A stretch of 14,267 bases of DNA from positions 1-14,267 of the forward strand of contig CAZMCN010000047.1 in assembly GCA_964564845.1 (NCBI GenBank). Reading direction: 5' to 3'. Positions 1-5,827 of the stretch are shown here, one piece after another. Below the pieces are notes generated by a model. That model searched no databases and was not told where the DNA came from. It saw only the letters and a list, made by a program, of their open reading frames with translations. The DNA comes from CAYXPG01 sp964564845. Lineage in GTDB: Bacteria; Planctomycetota; Phycisphaerae; Sedimentisphaerales; Anaerobacaceae. Position 1 is the first letter of the stretch, and each line of letters begins with the position of its first letter. The translations under genes and the position numbers were made by a program.

Positions 1-21
1 TCACTTGTCAAAGAGCTATTT

Positions 22-39
22 CCGCCAGAGGCGGTTTTT
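22..39 (+). terminator. Possible intrinsic terminator
   Basis: A 5-bp GC stem (CCGCC / GGCGG, loop AGA) is followed by five T on the plus strand. It would end a plus-strand gene lying left of the window, converging on the minus-strand operon whose last visible gene stops at 72. The stem is short, and no plus-strand stop codon is visible inside the window to confirm such a gene. Confidence 0.4.
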
Positions 40-71
40 ATCGTACCATCTCCTTTTTCCTTCCTTGGTAT

Positions 72-668
72 TTATTCCTTCTTTTTTCCCTTTACGACGT
101 AAATGACAGCCAGGTTGGTGGCCCGGCTTTGGAATATTTTCTTGCCCTTAATACCTAAAAAGAATTCGGTTTTAACAGCAAAATATTCTGCAATCGTGCG
201 TTCAATCTCTTTTAAGTTCGTATGCTTAATTTTGTTTATATAAGAGGCGGGATTACCGATTTTTTGTTTAAAGAACTCGGACTGCGGATTGAGCAGCATA
301 GCCAGGATTTTACCACCCGGTCTGAGGACACGAGCGGTCTGTTTAACAGCTTCTTTATATCCTTCAATAAACTGAATAGAGGCAACGTAAATAGCCGCAT
401 CAAAACAGGAGTCTGCAAAATGCATATTTTCTGCTGAGCCTGCTACAGCTCTTACGTTGTCCGGTGCCTGGTTCAGGGCTTCTTTGGAAACATCCAGGCC
501 GGTAACGTTAAAACCGTGTTCAGCCAAACCCGCCTCTATAATCGCCGGGCCGCAGCCAACACTTAAAATATCTTTAGCCCCTTTTAATTCCTTCAAAATG
601 TAATCCAACTCGGCCTTGAAAACCTCCTGCCAGAATTCTGTTTTGCAGGATTCTAAATATTTATTCAT
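72..668 (-). CDS. Class I SAM-dependent methyltransferase
   Basis: A small (198 aa) Rossmann-fold methyltransferase of the UbiE/Methyltransf_11 type. Visible motifs are the SAM-binding loop VGCGP at residues 37-41, the acidic residue D59 in VTGLDVS that would bind the ribose, FDAAIYVASIQFI at 89-101, and the post-motif RVLRPGGKIL at 113-122. The substrate cannot be read from the sequence. It is the last visible gene of the minus-strand operon, 50 nt after the J-domain gene. The start is uncertain: ATG at 668 has no SD, while an in-frame TTG at 677 lies 12 nt after an AAGG. An in-frame TAA just upstream rules out anything longer. In such metal/Fe-S operons methyltransferases are often unassigned passengers, so a link to cofactor chemistry is inference only. 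Confidence 0.85.
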   Translation of the reverse strand: MNKYLESCKTEFWQEVFKAELDYILKELKGAKDILSVGCGPAIIEAGLAEHGFNVTGLDVSKEALNQAPDNVRAVAGSAENMHFADSCFDAAIYVASIQFIEGYKEAVKQTARVLRPGGKILAMLLNPQSEFFKQKIGNPASYINKIKHTNLKEIERTIAEYFAVKTEFFLGIKGKKIFQSRATNLAVIYVVKGKKKE

Positions 669-718
669 TTCAACCAACTTTTATTTACGCCTTAACATCG
701 CGGTTTATGTTATAGGAG

Positions 719-1069
719 CTATCCGAAAAACTTTTCGCGCCACCACAAGAAATGACCCCATGGATTATCAAGTTTGTATTTGCCATCCTCCGGAACACCT
801 TTCCAGACGTTGATTTCATCCAGCAGCTCCGGACAGGGTTTGTCTTTGGCTAACAGTTCGTAAGCACATTTGACGATTGCAAATTTCTTATTCGCATCGG
901 CATCGTCCTGGTTATGATCGGGATGATACTTCATAGATGCCTTCCGGTAGGCTTTTTTCAAAACGGTTTTATCAGCATCTTCGGAAACTCCGAGTACCTT
1001 ACAGGCTGCCTGGCGAGCCTCTAAGTCGCGGGTTATTCTCTCCATAAATTCAGTGTCATCTCTTTTCAT
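719..1069 (-). CDS. Stand-alone J-domain (DnaJ-like) protein
   Basis: 116 aa with a single J domain at about residues 22-75, including the diagnostic HPD tripeptide (49-51, in YHPDHN) that stimulates the ATPase of Hsp70/DnaK. It lacks the Gly/Phe region, zinc fingers and C-terminal domains of full DnaJ, so it is a specialised co-chaperone rather than the housekeeping DnaJ. The C-terminus (about 80-116) is aromatic-rich (NPWGHFLWWREKFFG) and may be a client-binding tail. The gene starts 6 nt after the stop of the MinD-type ATPase with no clear SD, so translation is probably coupled. By analogy with HscB/Jac1 in Fe-S assembly it could help load or transfer clusters to the ferredoxin-bearing neighbours; this is inference from position. 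Confidence 0.88.
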   Translation of the reverse strand: MKRDDTEFMERITRDLEARQAACKVLGVSEDADKTVLKKAYRKASMKYHPDHNQDDADANKKFAIVKCAYELLAKDKPCPELLDEINVWKGVPEDGKYKLDNPWGHFLWWREKFFG

Positions 1070-1075
1070 TTTTTT

Positions 1076-1924
1076 TCAGCCGTCAAGTCTTTTGGAAACA
1101 GTTTTGTATAAACGTGCAAAATCTTGTATATACTTGGGTAACACATCTACAATCATCTTGCCAATGGAATATGCCTCGGCGATTCGTCGGTCGTCCGGCA
1201 GTTTCAAATATATGTTTATGTTTTGGGCTTTGCAAAATTTTTCCACCTCGTCATTGCCGATGTCGCAGCGGTTGATGACTACGGCAAACGGCAAATTCAT
1301 TTCTTTGACCAGGGCGACCGCCAGCTTTAAGTCGTTTAGGCCGAACGGCGTCGGCTCGGTAACAAGCAAAACAAAACTTACTCCTTTAAGCGCCTCAACC
1401 ACCGGACAGGACGTTCCCGGCGGGACGTCAATTATCGCCAGGCAGTCCTGTCTGATATGGGTTTTGACTTGCTTTATCAATGCCGGTGCTCGTATATGGC
1501 CGATATGCATTCTGCCGTGGACGAAATCGACGCCGTCGGCTTTGCCAAGTTCAATATCTCCGATGGCCAGCGGTTTCGGCTTAATTGCGTCGGCCGGACA
1601 GACTCGCATACAGCCGCCGCAGGAATGACAAAGCTGCTCAAAGGTCAGCACACTTTCCTTGACGCAGACGATAGCGCTGTATTGGCAGATTTCGCCGCAT
1701 TTACCGCATCCGGTACATTTTTCCAAATCGACAGACGGCACATCCACGGTAACCTGGCGGCTGTGGTCAAGCTTCGGTTTTAAGAAAATGTGCCCGTTCG
1801 GCTCTTCAACATCGCAGTCAAGGTACTGGACTTTGCGGCCCAAACTCGCAGCATAATGAGCGAGATTAACTGCGATTGTTGTTTTGCCGGTACCGCCTTT
1901 GCCGCTTGCAATCGCTATTTTCAT
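1076..1924 (-). CDS. MinD/Mrp-family ATPase with inserted 2x[4Fe-4S] ferredoxin domain
   Basis: 282 aa SIMIBI-class P-loop ATPase. The deviant Walker A motif GKGGTGKTT is at 8-16 and the Walker B-like IIDVPPGT at 164-171. Between them sits a bacterial ferredoxin domain with two CxxCxxCxxxC motifs (Cys 70, 73, 76, 80 and 99, 102, 105, 109), the second ending in CP. This architecture is the 'MinD superfamily P-loop ATPase containing an inserted ferredoxin domain' found in ORP operons and next to NifX/NifB-like proteins in anaerobes. It probably couples ATP hydrolysis to Fe-S or heterometal cluster assembly or delivery rather than to septum placement, although ORP loci have been linked to cell division. 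ORP operons usually carry two such ATPases in tandem; only one is here. The ATG at 1924 has a GGAG about 10 nt upstream. Confidence 0.93.
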   Translation of the reverse strand: MKIAIASGKGGTGKTTIAVNLAHYAASLGRKVQYLDCDVEEPNGHIFLKPKLDHSRQVTVDVPSVDLEKCTGCGKCGEICQYSAIVCVKESVLTFEQLCHSCGGCMRVCPADAIKPKPLAIGDIELGKADGVDFVHGRMHIGHIRAPALIKQVKTHIRQDCLAIIDVPPGTSCPVVEALKGVSFVLLVTEPTPFGLNDLKLAVALVKEMNLPFAVVINRCDIGNDEVEKFCKAQNINIYLKLPDDRRIAEAYSIGKMIVDVLPKYIQDFARLYKTVSKRLDG

Positions 1925-1979
1925 ATTACGCTTGCTCCACAGTCAGTCCACCATTTTCTGTTCATCTTGACTTTGTTTG

Positions 1980-2876
1980 TCAGTTGCCGATTTTCTTCTG
2001 GGTAAGTATAATGGCATTATTAGGGCACTCGCCAACACACAGCCCACAGCCGGTGCAAAGCTCGCCCTGCACAATGGCCCGTCCATTTACCTTGATGGCG
2101 TTTGCCGGGCAGACATCTTCGCAGATGCCGCAGCCATCGCATTTCTCAGGCAAAACAACAGCGACTAACTCCTGGCCTGTCTCCAGCTCGCTTATCCTCC
2201 TGTTTATCTGTTGTTTTTGCTGTTCAAGCAGCTCTGCCTGCTGCTTGAGAGCAGCCAATTCCTGCTTGGGGTTTTGCGTCCCGGCATCTCCCGGCAAAGC
2301 TGCTGCCGGGCCGGTCGAAGGCATACCCATCTGGGCTGCCATGCCCATACCACGACCCATACCGCCGCCGCGCCCCATTCCTTTACCTTTGCCCATACCG
2401 CGTCCGCCGCCCATACCGCGTCCGCCGCCCATGCCAAAACCGGCTCCTCCTACACCTTGCCCCATCGGGCCGGCCATCGATTGTCCTGTTGGCCCCGGTA
2501 CTGCCGGTGCTGCGCTGCCACCAAAGTGGCTGGCTACACTTGGCCCTGAAGCGGAAGAGAAAGCACCTGTTTTGAATTGCTCAACGGCATTGAGGACAGG
2601 TCCGCTAACACCGACGATAACCTGTATCCCTGCCTGACCAAAGACGTTAAATGCATTAGGGCCGCAGTTGCCGGTCAGTACAGTTGTTACTTCTTTTTCC
2701 GACATTAACTGAGCGGATTGAATCCCTGCACCACCGCCGAGAGCAATATTGGGATTTTCGATAGCCTCTAATTGCATCGTGTCAGTGTCAATAATCAAAA
2801 AATAGGGGCACCGACCAAACCGGGCCTCCACATTGTCATCGAGCGTGGGACCTGTTGATGTTACCGCAATTTTCAT
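1980..2876 (-). CDS. NifX-type cofactor-binding / Gly-Met linker / coiled coil / ferredoxin fusion
   Basis: 298 aa with four parts. Residues 1-115 are a dinitrogenase iron-molybdenum cofactor (NifX/NafY/ORP-type) domain, with DNVEARFGRCPYF at 14-26 and the conserved GNCGPNAF at 69-76. Residues about 119-185 are a low-complexity Gly/Met/Arg linker. Residues about 203-234 are a coiled coil. Residues about 240-290 are a 2x[4Fe-4S] ferredoxin (Cys 246, 249, 252, 256 and 274, 277, 280, 284). NifX domains carry Fe-Mo or Mo-Cu clusters between scaffold and target, and the attached ferredoxin could supply electrons or clusters. The linker and coil resemble the DUF5320 proteins encoded upstream (16 of 28 coil positions identical to those of the 3579-4007 gene, without gaps). 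The start at 2876 has AAAGGAT 6 nt upstream. It follows the FmdB gene by 12 nt and precedes the MinD-type ATPase by 55 nt. Confidence 0.92.
   Translation of the reverse strand: MKIAVTSTGPTLDDNVEARFGRCPYFLIIDTDTMQLEAIENPNIALGGGAGIQSAQLMSEKEVTTVLTGNCGPNAFNVFGQAGIQVIVGVSGPVLNAVEQFKTGAFSSASGPSVASHFGGSAAPAVPGPTGQSMAGPMGQGVGGAGFGMGGGRGMGGGRGMGKGKGMGRGGGMGRGMGMAAQMGMPSTGPAAALPGDAGTQNPKQELAALKQQAELLEQQKQQINRRISELETGQELVAVVLPEKCDGCGICEDVCPANAIKVNGRAIVQGELCTGCGLCVGECPNNAIILTQKKIGN
2392..2427. repeat. 18-bp tandem repeat x2 in Gly/Met linker
   Basis: Two exact copies of CCCATACCGCGTCCGCCG (plus strand), coding on the minus strand for two identical Gly-Arg-Met blocks of the linker in the NifX fusion. 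Similar imperfect units flank it. Such a repeat can change linker length by slippage without shifting frame. Confidence 0.85.
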
Positions 2877-2888
2877 AAGATATCCTTT

Positions 2889-3083
2889 CTAAGATAAGGA
2901 ACATGTACCGGTTGGGCAGGAATTGCTTGCCTGGCTGCTTTGCCCGACGGAGAACCCTGAAAACAGTTTCTGCATATCCGAGCTTCCACATTTTTCGCAG
3001 ACGTGCTTGTTTTTACCGCCGCTTTTTTCCAGGAATTCGGTTTTGTGCCCACATTTATTACACTTGTACTCAAATATTGGCAT
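2889..3083 (-). CDS. FmdB/CxxC-type zinc-ribbon protein
   Basis: 64 aa. The start MPIFEYKCNKCGH and the paired CxxC motifs (Cys 8/11 and 29/32) are typical of the FmdB putative regulatory/zinc-ribbon family, which binds one zinc ion. The role of the family is poorly defined; it often lies near formamidase or metal-cofactor genes. The C-terminal third is Ser/Gln-rich with two further cysteines (SCPTGTCSLS), a common tail in this family. It has a strong SD (AAGGAGG, 7 nt before the ATG at 3083) and lies 12 nt before the NifX fusion, so it is firmly within the operon. Confidence 0.9.
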   Translation of the reverse strand: MPIFEYKCNKCGHKTEFLEKSGGKNKHVCEKCGSSDMQKLFSGFSVGQSSQASNSCPTGTCSLS

Positions 3084-3128
3084 CGCTGTGCCTCCTTTTC
3101 ACGCACTCTATAAACAAAAAGTTAAATA

Positions 3129-3440
3129 CTACTTGTCTTTTTTTAATTTATCTATCATTTCCTGGACTTCTTCGGCCCCTTCATCATATAGCTTCTTCTC
3201 ATCCGGAGCCAATTCGTGCAGCAGCCGTAAGAATTCACCAGCATGAACACGTTCCTCGTCAGCTATATCTCGAAGTACATCTATGGCCAGCTGATTATCG
3301 CAAGACTCCGCGAGCTGTATGTACAACTGAACTGCCTCATATTCAGCTGAGATCATAAAGCGAATCGCTCTAACCAATTCGGCGTCTGTAAGCTTGCGGT
3401 CTTTTGCAAGTCCACTAAATGGATTTCCAAATTCCGGCAT
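3129..3440 (-). CDS. Short two-helix ferritin-like protein (EncFtn/rubrerythrin-related)
   Basis: 103 aa from the second of two in-frame ATGs. The SD AAGGAGG lies only 1 nt before the first ATG (3446) but 7 nt before this one, so 3440 is preferred. It has one antiparallel helix pair with metal-type residues E33 and E35 in SAEYEAVQLY and E62, E63, H66 in DEERVHAGEF. The E33...E63..H66 spacing (30 and 33 residues) equals that of encapsulated ferritins (E32, E62, H65 in Rhodospirillum rubrum EncFtn), which form ferroxidase sites only when two-helix subunits dimerise. It also resembles the ferritin-like domain fused to some archaeal encapsulins. No encapsulin shell gene is in the window and no obvious cargo peptide ends the protein. 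Likely role: iron oxidation/storage or peroxide defence for the neighbouring Fe-S proteins. Confidence 0.85.
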   Translation of the reverse strand: MPEFGNPFSGLAKDRKLTDAELVRAIRFMISAEYEAVQLYIQLAESCDNQLAIDVLRDIADEERVHAGEFLRLLHELAPDEKKLYDEGAEEVQEMIDKLKKDK

Positions 3441-3535
3441 TTTCATACCTCCTTAAGAACAATTTTTTCAAACTTTTTGGTAGACTAAGATCTATAGACA
3501 GTCGTCCTCGGAGTAAGCGCCCCTGGTTTCCACTG

Positions 3536-3553
3536 AGCTTGTTGCGACAAGCT
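3536..3553. other. Perfect hairpin in operon gap
   Basis: AGCTTGT and ACAAGCT form a 7-bp perfect stem around TGCG, in the 138-nt gap between the DUF5320 gene (stop at 3579) and the ferritin-like gene. TTTT follows on the plus strand; on the transcribed minus strand there is no U run, so it does not look like a terminator of the operon. An mRNA processing or stabilising hairpin that sets different levels for the genes either side is possible. No convincing internal promoter was found in the gap. Confidence 0.4.
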
Positions 3554-3578
3554 TTTCTGCAGAGAGTTATTCTGCTGC

Positions 3579-4007
3579 CTACTCTTTATCGCTTTTCTGG
3601 CTCTCGAGCTCTTCTATACGCTTTTTAATCCCGTCAAGGCTATCTTCAAGATATTCTGCTTGACCTTTCAGGCCGTCGAGTTCCTGTTGGGCTGTTAAGC
3701 CTGGAGCAAACGGCGCACCGCTATAAGCGTATGGGCCCGCAGCACCACCATAAGCATAAGGGCTCACGCCACCTCCCCAGGCAGGTATGCCTTGAGCTGC
3801 CCTGGCCCATCCTGGAAGACCGGTTGCATAATACCAGTTGCGCCAACCGCGTCCGCCACCTCTAAAGCCTCGGCCCCAGCCCATACCGTAGCCGCGTCCA
3901 CCGATGGGATTGGCATAACCCGGCACTGGATAGCCTGCACAGAAACCAGCAGCTCTACCTGTCATCGGTCCTAAACATCCAGGACCTGTTCCATCTCCAC
4001 CTGGCAT
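3579..4007 (-). CDS. DUF5320-type Gly-rich protein with C-terminal coiled coil
   Basis: 142 aa. The N-terminal tag MPGGDGTGP...GPMTGR (1-18) is followed by AAGFCAGYPVPGY (19-31), a Gly/Trp/Tyr/Arg-rich middle (about 32-100) and a predicted coiled coil (about 105-138). This is the layout of DUF5320 family proteins, which occur beside NifX/MinD-ferredoxin genes and have no proven function. The coil matches that of the NifX fusion (residues 108-135 against 205-232, 16 of 28 identical, no gap), so the two proteins may pair or share ancestry. SD AAGGAG lies 7 nt before the ATG. There is no signal peptide. A scaffold or metal-binding role is inference. Confidence 0.85.
   Translation of the reverse strand: MPGGDGTGPGCLGPMTGRAAGFCAGYPVPGYANPIGGRGYGMGWGRGFRGGGRGWRNWYYATGLPGWARAAQGIPAWGGGVSPYAYGGAAGPYAYSGAPFAPGLTAQQELDGLKGQAEYLEDSLDGIKKRIEELESQKSDKE
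3919..3969. repeat. Paralogous repeat, copy A (matches 4530-4580)
   Basis: About 46 of 51 bases match 4530-4580. Both encode the tag segment GPMTGRAAGFCAGYPVPGY at the start of a DUF5320 protein. The near-identity marks a fairly recent duplication or gene conversion between the two genes. Confidence 0.85.
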
Positions 4008-4031
4008 AGTAATTCTCCTTTCAAAAAAATG

Positions 4032-4259
4032 TTAACTTCTTGTCATTTTCGTACCACACTTCGGACAACTCATTGCATTACAAGGCTGTCCTGCAGCATG
4101 AGCAGCCGTTGCTCCGCAGTTTGGACAGACACAACTTCCGCCCGGCCCTGCGGCAAATGGTCCGCCCATCCTGCCTCTACCTTGTCTCTGACCTCGTCCC
4201 ATACCACGTCCTGTGCCGGGCCCTTGGCCGGTAGGGCCTGTACCATCGCCTCTTGGCAT
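4032..4259 (-). CDS. Small tag plus zinc-ribbon protein
   Basis: 75 aa. It starts with the same tag as its neighbours (MPRGDGTGPTGQGPGTGR, 1-18), then an Arg/Gly-rich stretch (19-41), then a C-terminal zinc ribbon with CxCPNC (Cys 43, 45, 48), Cys 60 and CPKC (65, 68). An upstream in-frame ATG (4268) would give 78 aa, but the AGGA sits 8 nt before the ATG at 4259 and directly abuts the earlier one, so 4259 is chosen. It lies between the two DUF5320 genes (41 and 24 nt gaps). I recognise the tag and the metal-binding end but no named family. It is probably a small metalloprotein that joins the same assembly as the other tagged proteins. Confidence 0.8.
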   Translation of the reverse strand: MPRGDGTGPTGQGPGTGRGMGRGQRQGRGRMGGPFAAGPGGSCVCPNCGATAAHAAGQPCNAMSCPKCGTKMTRS

Positions 4260-4300
4260 AATATCCATCCTTTCCGCAATTAAATGCTAATTTGAATCTG

Positions 4301-4804
4301 TTACCAATAACCAAATCTGCCTCTGCCGCGGCCTCTGCCGCGGCCTCTGCCCCAGCCCCGACCGAAACCATGGCCAAAACCAAAGCCTCTGCGAAGCCAC
4401 GGATTGCCGTAGCCGGCATAAGGTACACCGTAGCCGGCTCCATAACCGTACGCACCAGCACCATATGGCCCAACTGCCGGTGCACCGACACCATAAAAAC
4501 TGGCTCCACCCACTGCCGGGTTCATATAGCCCGGCACTGGATAGCCTGCACAAAAACCAGCGGCTCTTCCAGTCATCGGCCCCATACCGGCTGGACCTGT
4601 TTGGTCTCCAAATGGCATATTAATCATCTCCTTTCCGGTATTTTCAAAATTCCCATTTATTTGTCCAATGGGTACACTCTGTAATCCCGCAAAACCTTCT
4701 ACCTGGCTCGGATTTTCTTCAGAAGTTGTCAGAACACAAAACCCCTGGCCTCTTCCTGTCATAGGACCTTGACCTAATGGACCTGTACCATCGAAACCCG
4801 GCAT
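4301..4804 (-). CDS. DUF5320-type Gly-rich protein with two N-terminal tags (possible gene fusion)
   Basis: 167 aa. Tag 1 (MPGFDGTGPLGQGPMTGR, residues 1-18, then GQGFC) is followed by a 40-residue spacer of ordinary composition. Tag 2 begins at M63 (MPFGDQTGPAGMGPMTGR, then AAGFCAGYPVPGY). A Gly/Tyr/Ala-rich stretch and a terminal (GR)n run ending FGYW follow. Unlike the 3579-4007 paralog it has no coiled coil. Both starts have their own SD: AAGGAGG 8 nt before 4804 and AAAGGAG 9 nt before M63 (ATG at 4618). The ORF may therefore be two small genes fused by loss of a stop, or one frame giving two products (167 and 105 aa). It follows the DUF89 gene by 17 nt. Confidence 0.78.
   Translation of the reverse strand: MPGFDGTGPLGQGPMTGRGQGFCVLTTSEENPSQVEGFAGLQSVPIGQINGNFENTGKEMINMPFGDQTGPAGMGPMTGRAAGFCAGYPVPGYMNPAVGGASFYGVGAPAVGPYGAGAYGYGAGYGVPYAGYGNPWLRRGFGFGHGFGRGWGRGRGRGRGRGRFGYW
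4321..4356. repeat. 12-bp tandem repeat (GR repeat)
   Basis: Two exact copies and one imperfect copy of CTCTGCCGCGGC on the plus strand, encoding the (Gly-Arg)n end of the double-tag DUF5320 protein. Its length could vary by slippage in multiples of four residues. Confidence 0.8.
4530..4580. repeat. Paralogous repeat, copy B (matches 3919-3969)
   Basis: The partner of the 3919-3969 segment, about 46 of 51 bases identical; it encodes tag 2 of the double-tag protein. Tag 1 of the same protein is clearly more diverged, so the duplicated unit was the second tag and what follows it. Confidence 0.85.
4628..4634 (-). promoter_or_regulatory. Internal ribosome binding site for second start (ATG 4618)
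   Basis: AAAGGAG on the minus strand, 9 nt before the ATG at 4618. It is as strong as the SD sites of the other operon genes although it lies inside an open reading frame. It decides whether residues 63-167 of the double-tag protein are also made as a separate 105-aa protein. Confidence 0.6.
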
Positions 4805-4821
4805 TTGTTCAGCCTCCTTAA

Positions 4822-5712
4822 TTACATTAGCGATATCATCATCAAACGTTTCTCAAACTTTTCACCTTTTCTTAAAATCATTTCGCCGACCGCGCAATCT
4901 AAATCCCTGGCAATAACTGGGCACTTGGCCCTTAGTATAAAGAATATATTTTTATCTGTGTCGCTTAGGGTTTCGTAATTGCCCTGTCCCTTTGCTATAA
5001 CTAAATCAGCTTTATCAAAACGGTCTCTGAAAGATTGAGAGCAGCTTTCTAAAATTGTACCCGGCGCATCTGAGCCGTTATCAATGACTTTAACTACGTC
5101 GTTTAGGCCGGTGTCCAGGGCATCTTCGATTGTTGCATCGTTTATAATTGGACCTGCCTTAACTACTAATGTTATCCTTTTGCGGCCGAGTAGTTCAATC
5201 AAGAGTCGGTCGAAAACAATCTCGCCTGCATTGTCACCGAGGTAAAGAATGTTTTTTGCCTGTGCTGCGGCTTGTTTGAATTCTTCTAAAGCGCCCATAT
5301 CCAATGGGGCGGTCAGCGACTCAGTAATGGTTATTTCAATATGTGATTCTTCCAGCTCAGAATTAACGCCGAAATCAATGATATTACCTGCGATAGCAAG
5401 CCGAACTGCCGTTTCTAAAGGGGCGGCGGAAGTTGCCACGCGGTTTTTCAACTCAGGATACATCTGAAGTGCTAACCTGTTAAAACGGTCTTTTGTCCGG
5501 CGGTAGGGGTCCTGAACGCCGGTTAGTTTGCGAATAAGTTGGTGTATTTTTTGGGCCATAGCGGGAGGACTCTGTCGCAAATCCATTTTACAGGCCAGAG
5601 CAAGCACTTGACGCATAAGCTCTTCGTGAATCCGCTCGTCGTCTGTTATCAGCCGTACCGAATCAAGCGACTGGCGAAGAAAACAGGGAATACAATCAAA
5701 ATAAGTTCTCAT
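4822..5712 (-). CDS. DUF89 / ARMT1-like metal-dependent phosphatase
   Basis: 296 aa, typical for the short prokaryotic DUF89 subfamily. It starts with the CxxC signature MRTYFDCIPCFLRQ (Cys 7, 10). The core motifs are LGDNAGEIVFD (158-168, with D160/N161 as likely metal ligands), DNGSDAPG (211-218) and DLVIAKGQGNYETL (236-249). Characterised DUF89 proteins are Mn/Ni/Mg-dependent phosphatases thought to hydrolyse damaged or overflow phosphometabolites; the substrate here is unknown. It is the first gene of the minus-strand operon, downstream of the palindrome/promoter region. The ATG at 5712 lacks a well-placed SD (TAAGG is 14 nt away), so translation may be modest. Family assignment is firm; its connection to the metal/Fe-S genes is by position only. 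Confidence 0.9.
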   Translation of the reverse strand: MRTYFDCIPCFLRQSLDSVRLITDDERIHEELMRQVLALACKMDLRQSPPAMAQKIHQLIRKLTGVQDPYRRTKDRFNRLALQMYPELKNRVATSAAPLETAVRLAIAGNIIDFGVNSELEESHIEITITESLTAPLDMGALEEFKQAAAQAKNILYLGDNAGEIVFDRLLIELLGRKRITLVVKAGPIINDATIEDALDTGLNDVVKVIDNGSDAPGTILESCSQSFRDRFDKADLVIAKGQGNYETLSDTDKNIFFILRAKCPVIARDLDCAVGEMILRKGEKFEKRLMMISLM

Positions 5713-5798
5713 AAGTAATTAGACGTCCTTATTCTTTTTTAATTCATTGGGCCTCTTTTGTTACTAATCTTTGGTCGGCACTTGAGGCCTCTATATAT

Positions 5799-5820
5799 AT
5801 TATGGGCATATGCCCATAAT
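5799..5820. promoter_or_regulatory. Perfect 22-bp palindrome, likely operator
   Basis: The half-site ATTATGGGCAT is followed immediately by its exact inverse complement with no spacer. It lies about 87 nt upstream of the DUF89 start and overlaps the spacer and -10 box of the predicted minus-strand promoter, the usual place for a repressor dimer. The regulator is not encoded in this window. That the site controls the operon is inference from position. Confidence 0.7.
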
Positions 5821-5827
5821 GAGTCCA
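5799..5827 (-). promoter_or_regulatory. Predicted sigma-70-type promoter of the minus-strand operon
   Basis: On the minus strand TGGACT (5827-5822, 4 of 6 against TTGACA) is followed after 17 nt by CATAAT (5804-5799, 5 of 6 against TATAAT). It would give a leader of roughly 80 nt before the DUF89 gene. The palindrome covers most of the spacer and the whole -10 box. Confidence 0.5.

Noticed and set aside
1..41. Minus-strand reading frame from an ATA codon (41-39) with GGAG 8 nt upstream, open to the left edge
   Set aside because: ATA is a very rare start, only 13 codons are visible, and the same bases form a terminator-like hairpin on the other strand.
1925..1970. A 14-codon minus-strand ORF (MNRKWWTDCGASVI) ending over the ATG of the MinD-type gene
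   Set aside because: Too short, without a good SD or any attenuator structure; the overlap (ATATGA) is easily chance.
2204..2437. Gly-rich and tandemly repeated segments as possible CRISPR or minisatellite
   Set aside because: The repeats are in frame inside real genes and encode Gly/Met or Gly/Arg linkers; there are no unique spacers between regular repeats.
1053..2637. Long plus-strand open frames (191 and 253 aa) opposite the MinD-type and NifX-type genes
   Set aside because: They are antisense shadows with low-complexity Pro-rich or unlikely sequence, while the minus strand carries clear family motifs and SD sites.
3419..3628. 69-aa plus-strand ORF across the 138-nt operon gap
   Set aside because: It overlaps the ends of two well-supported minus-strand genes, has no SD and no recognisable motif.
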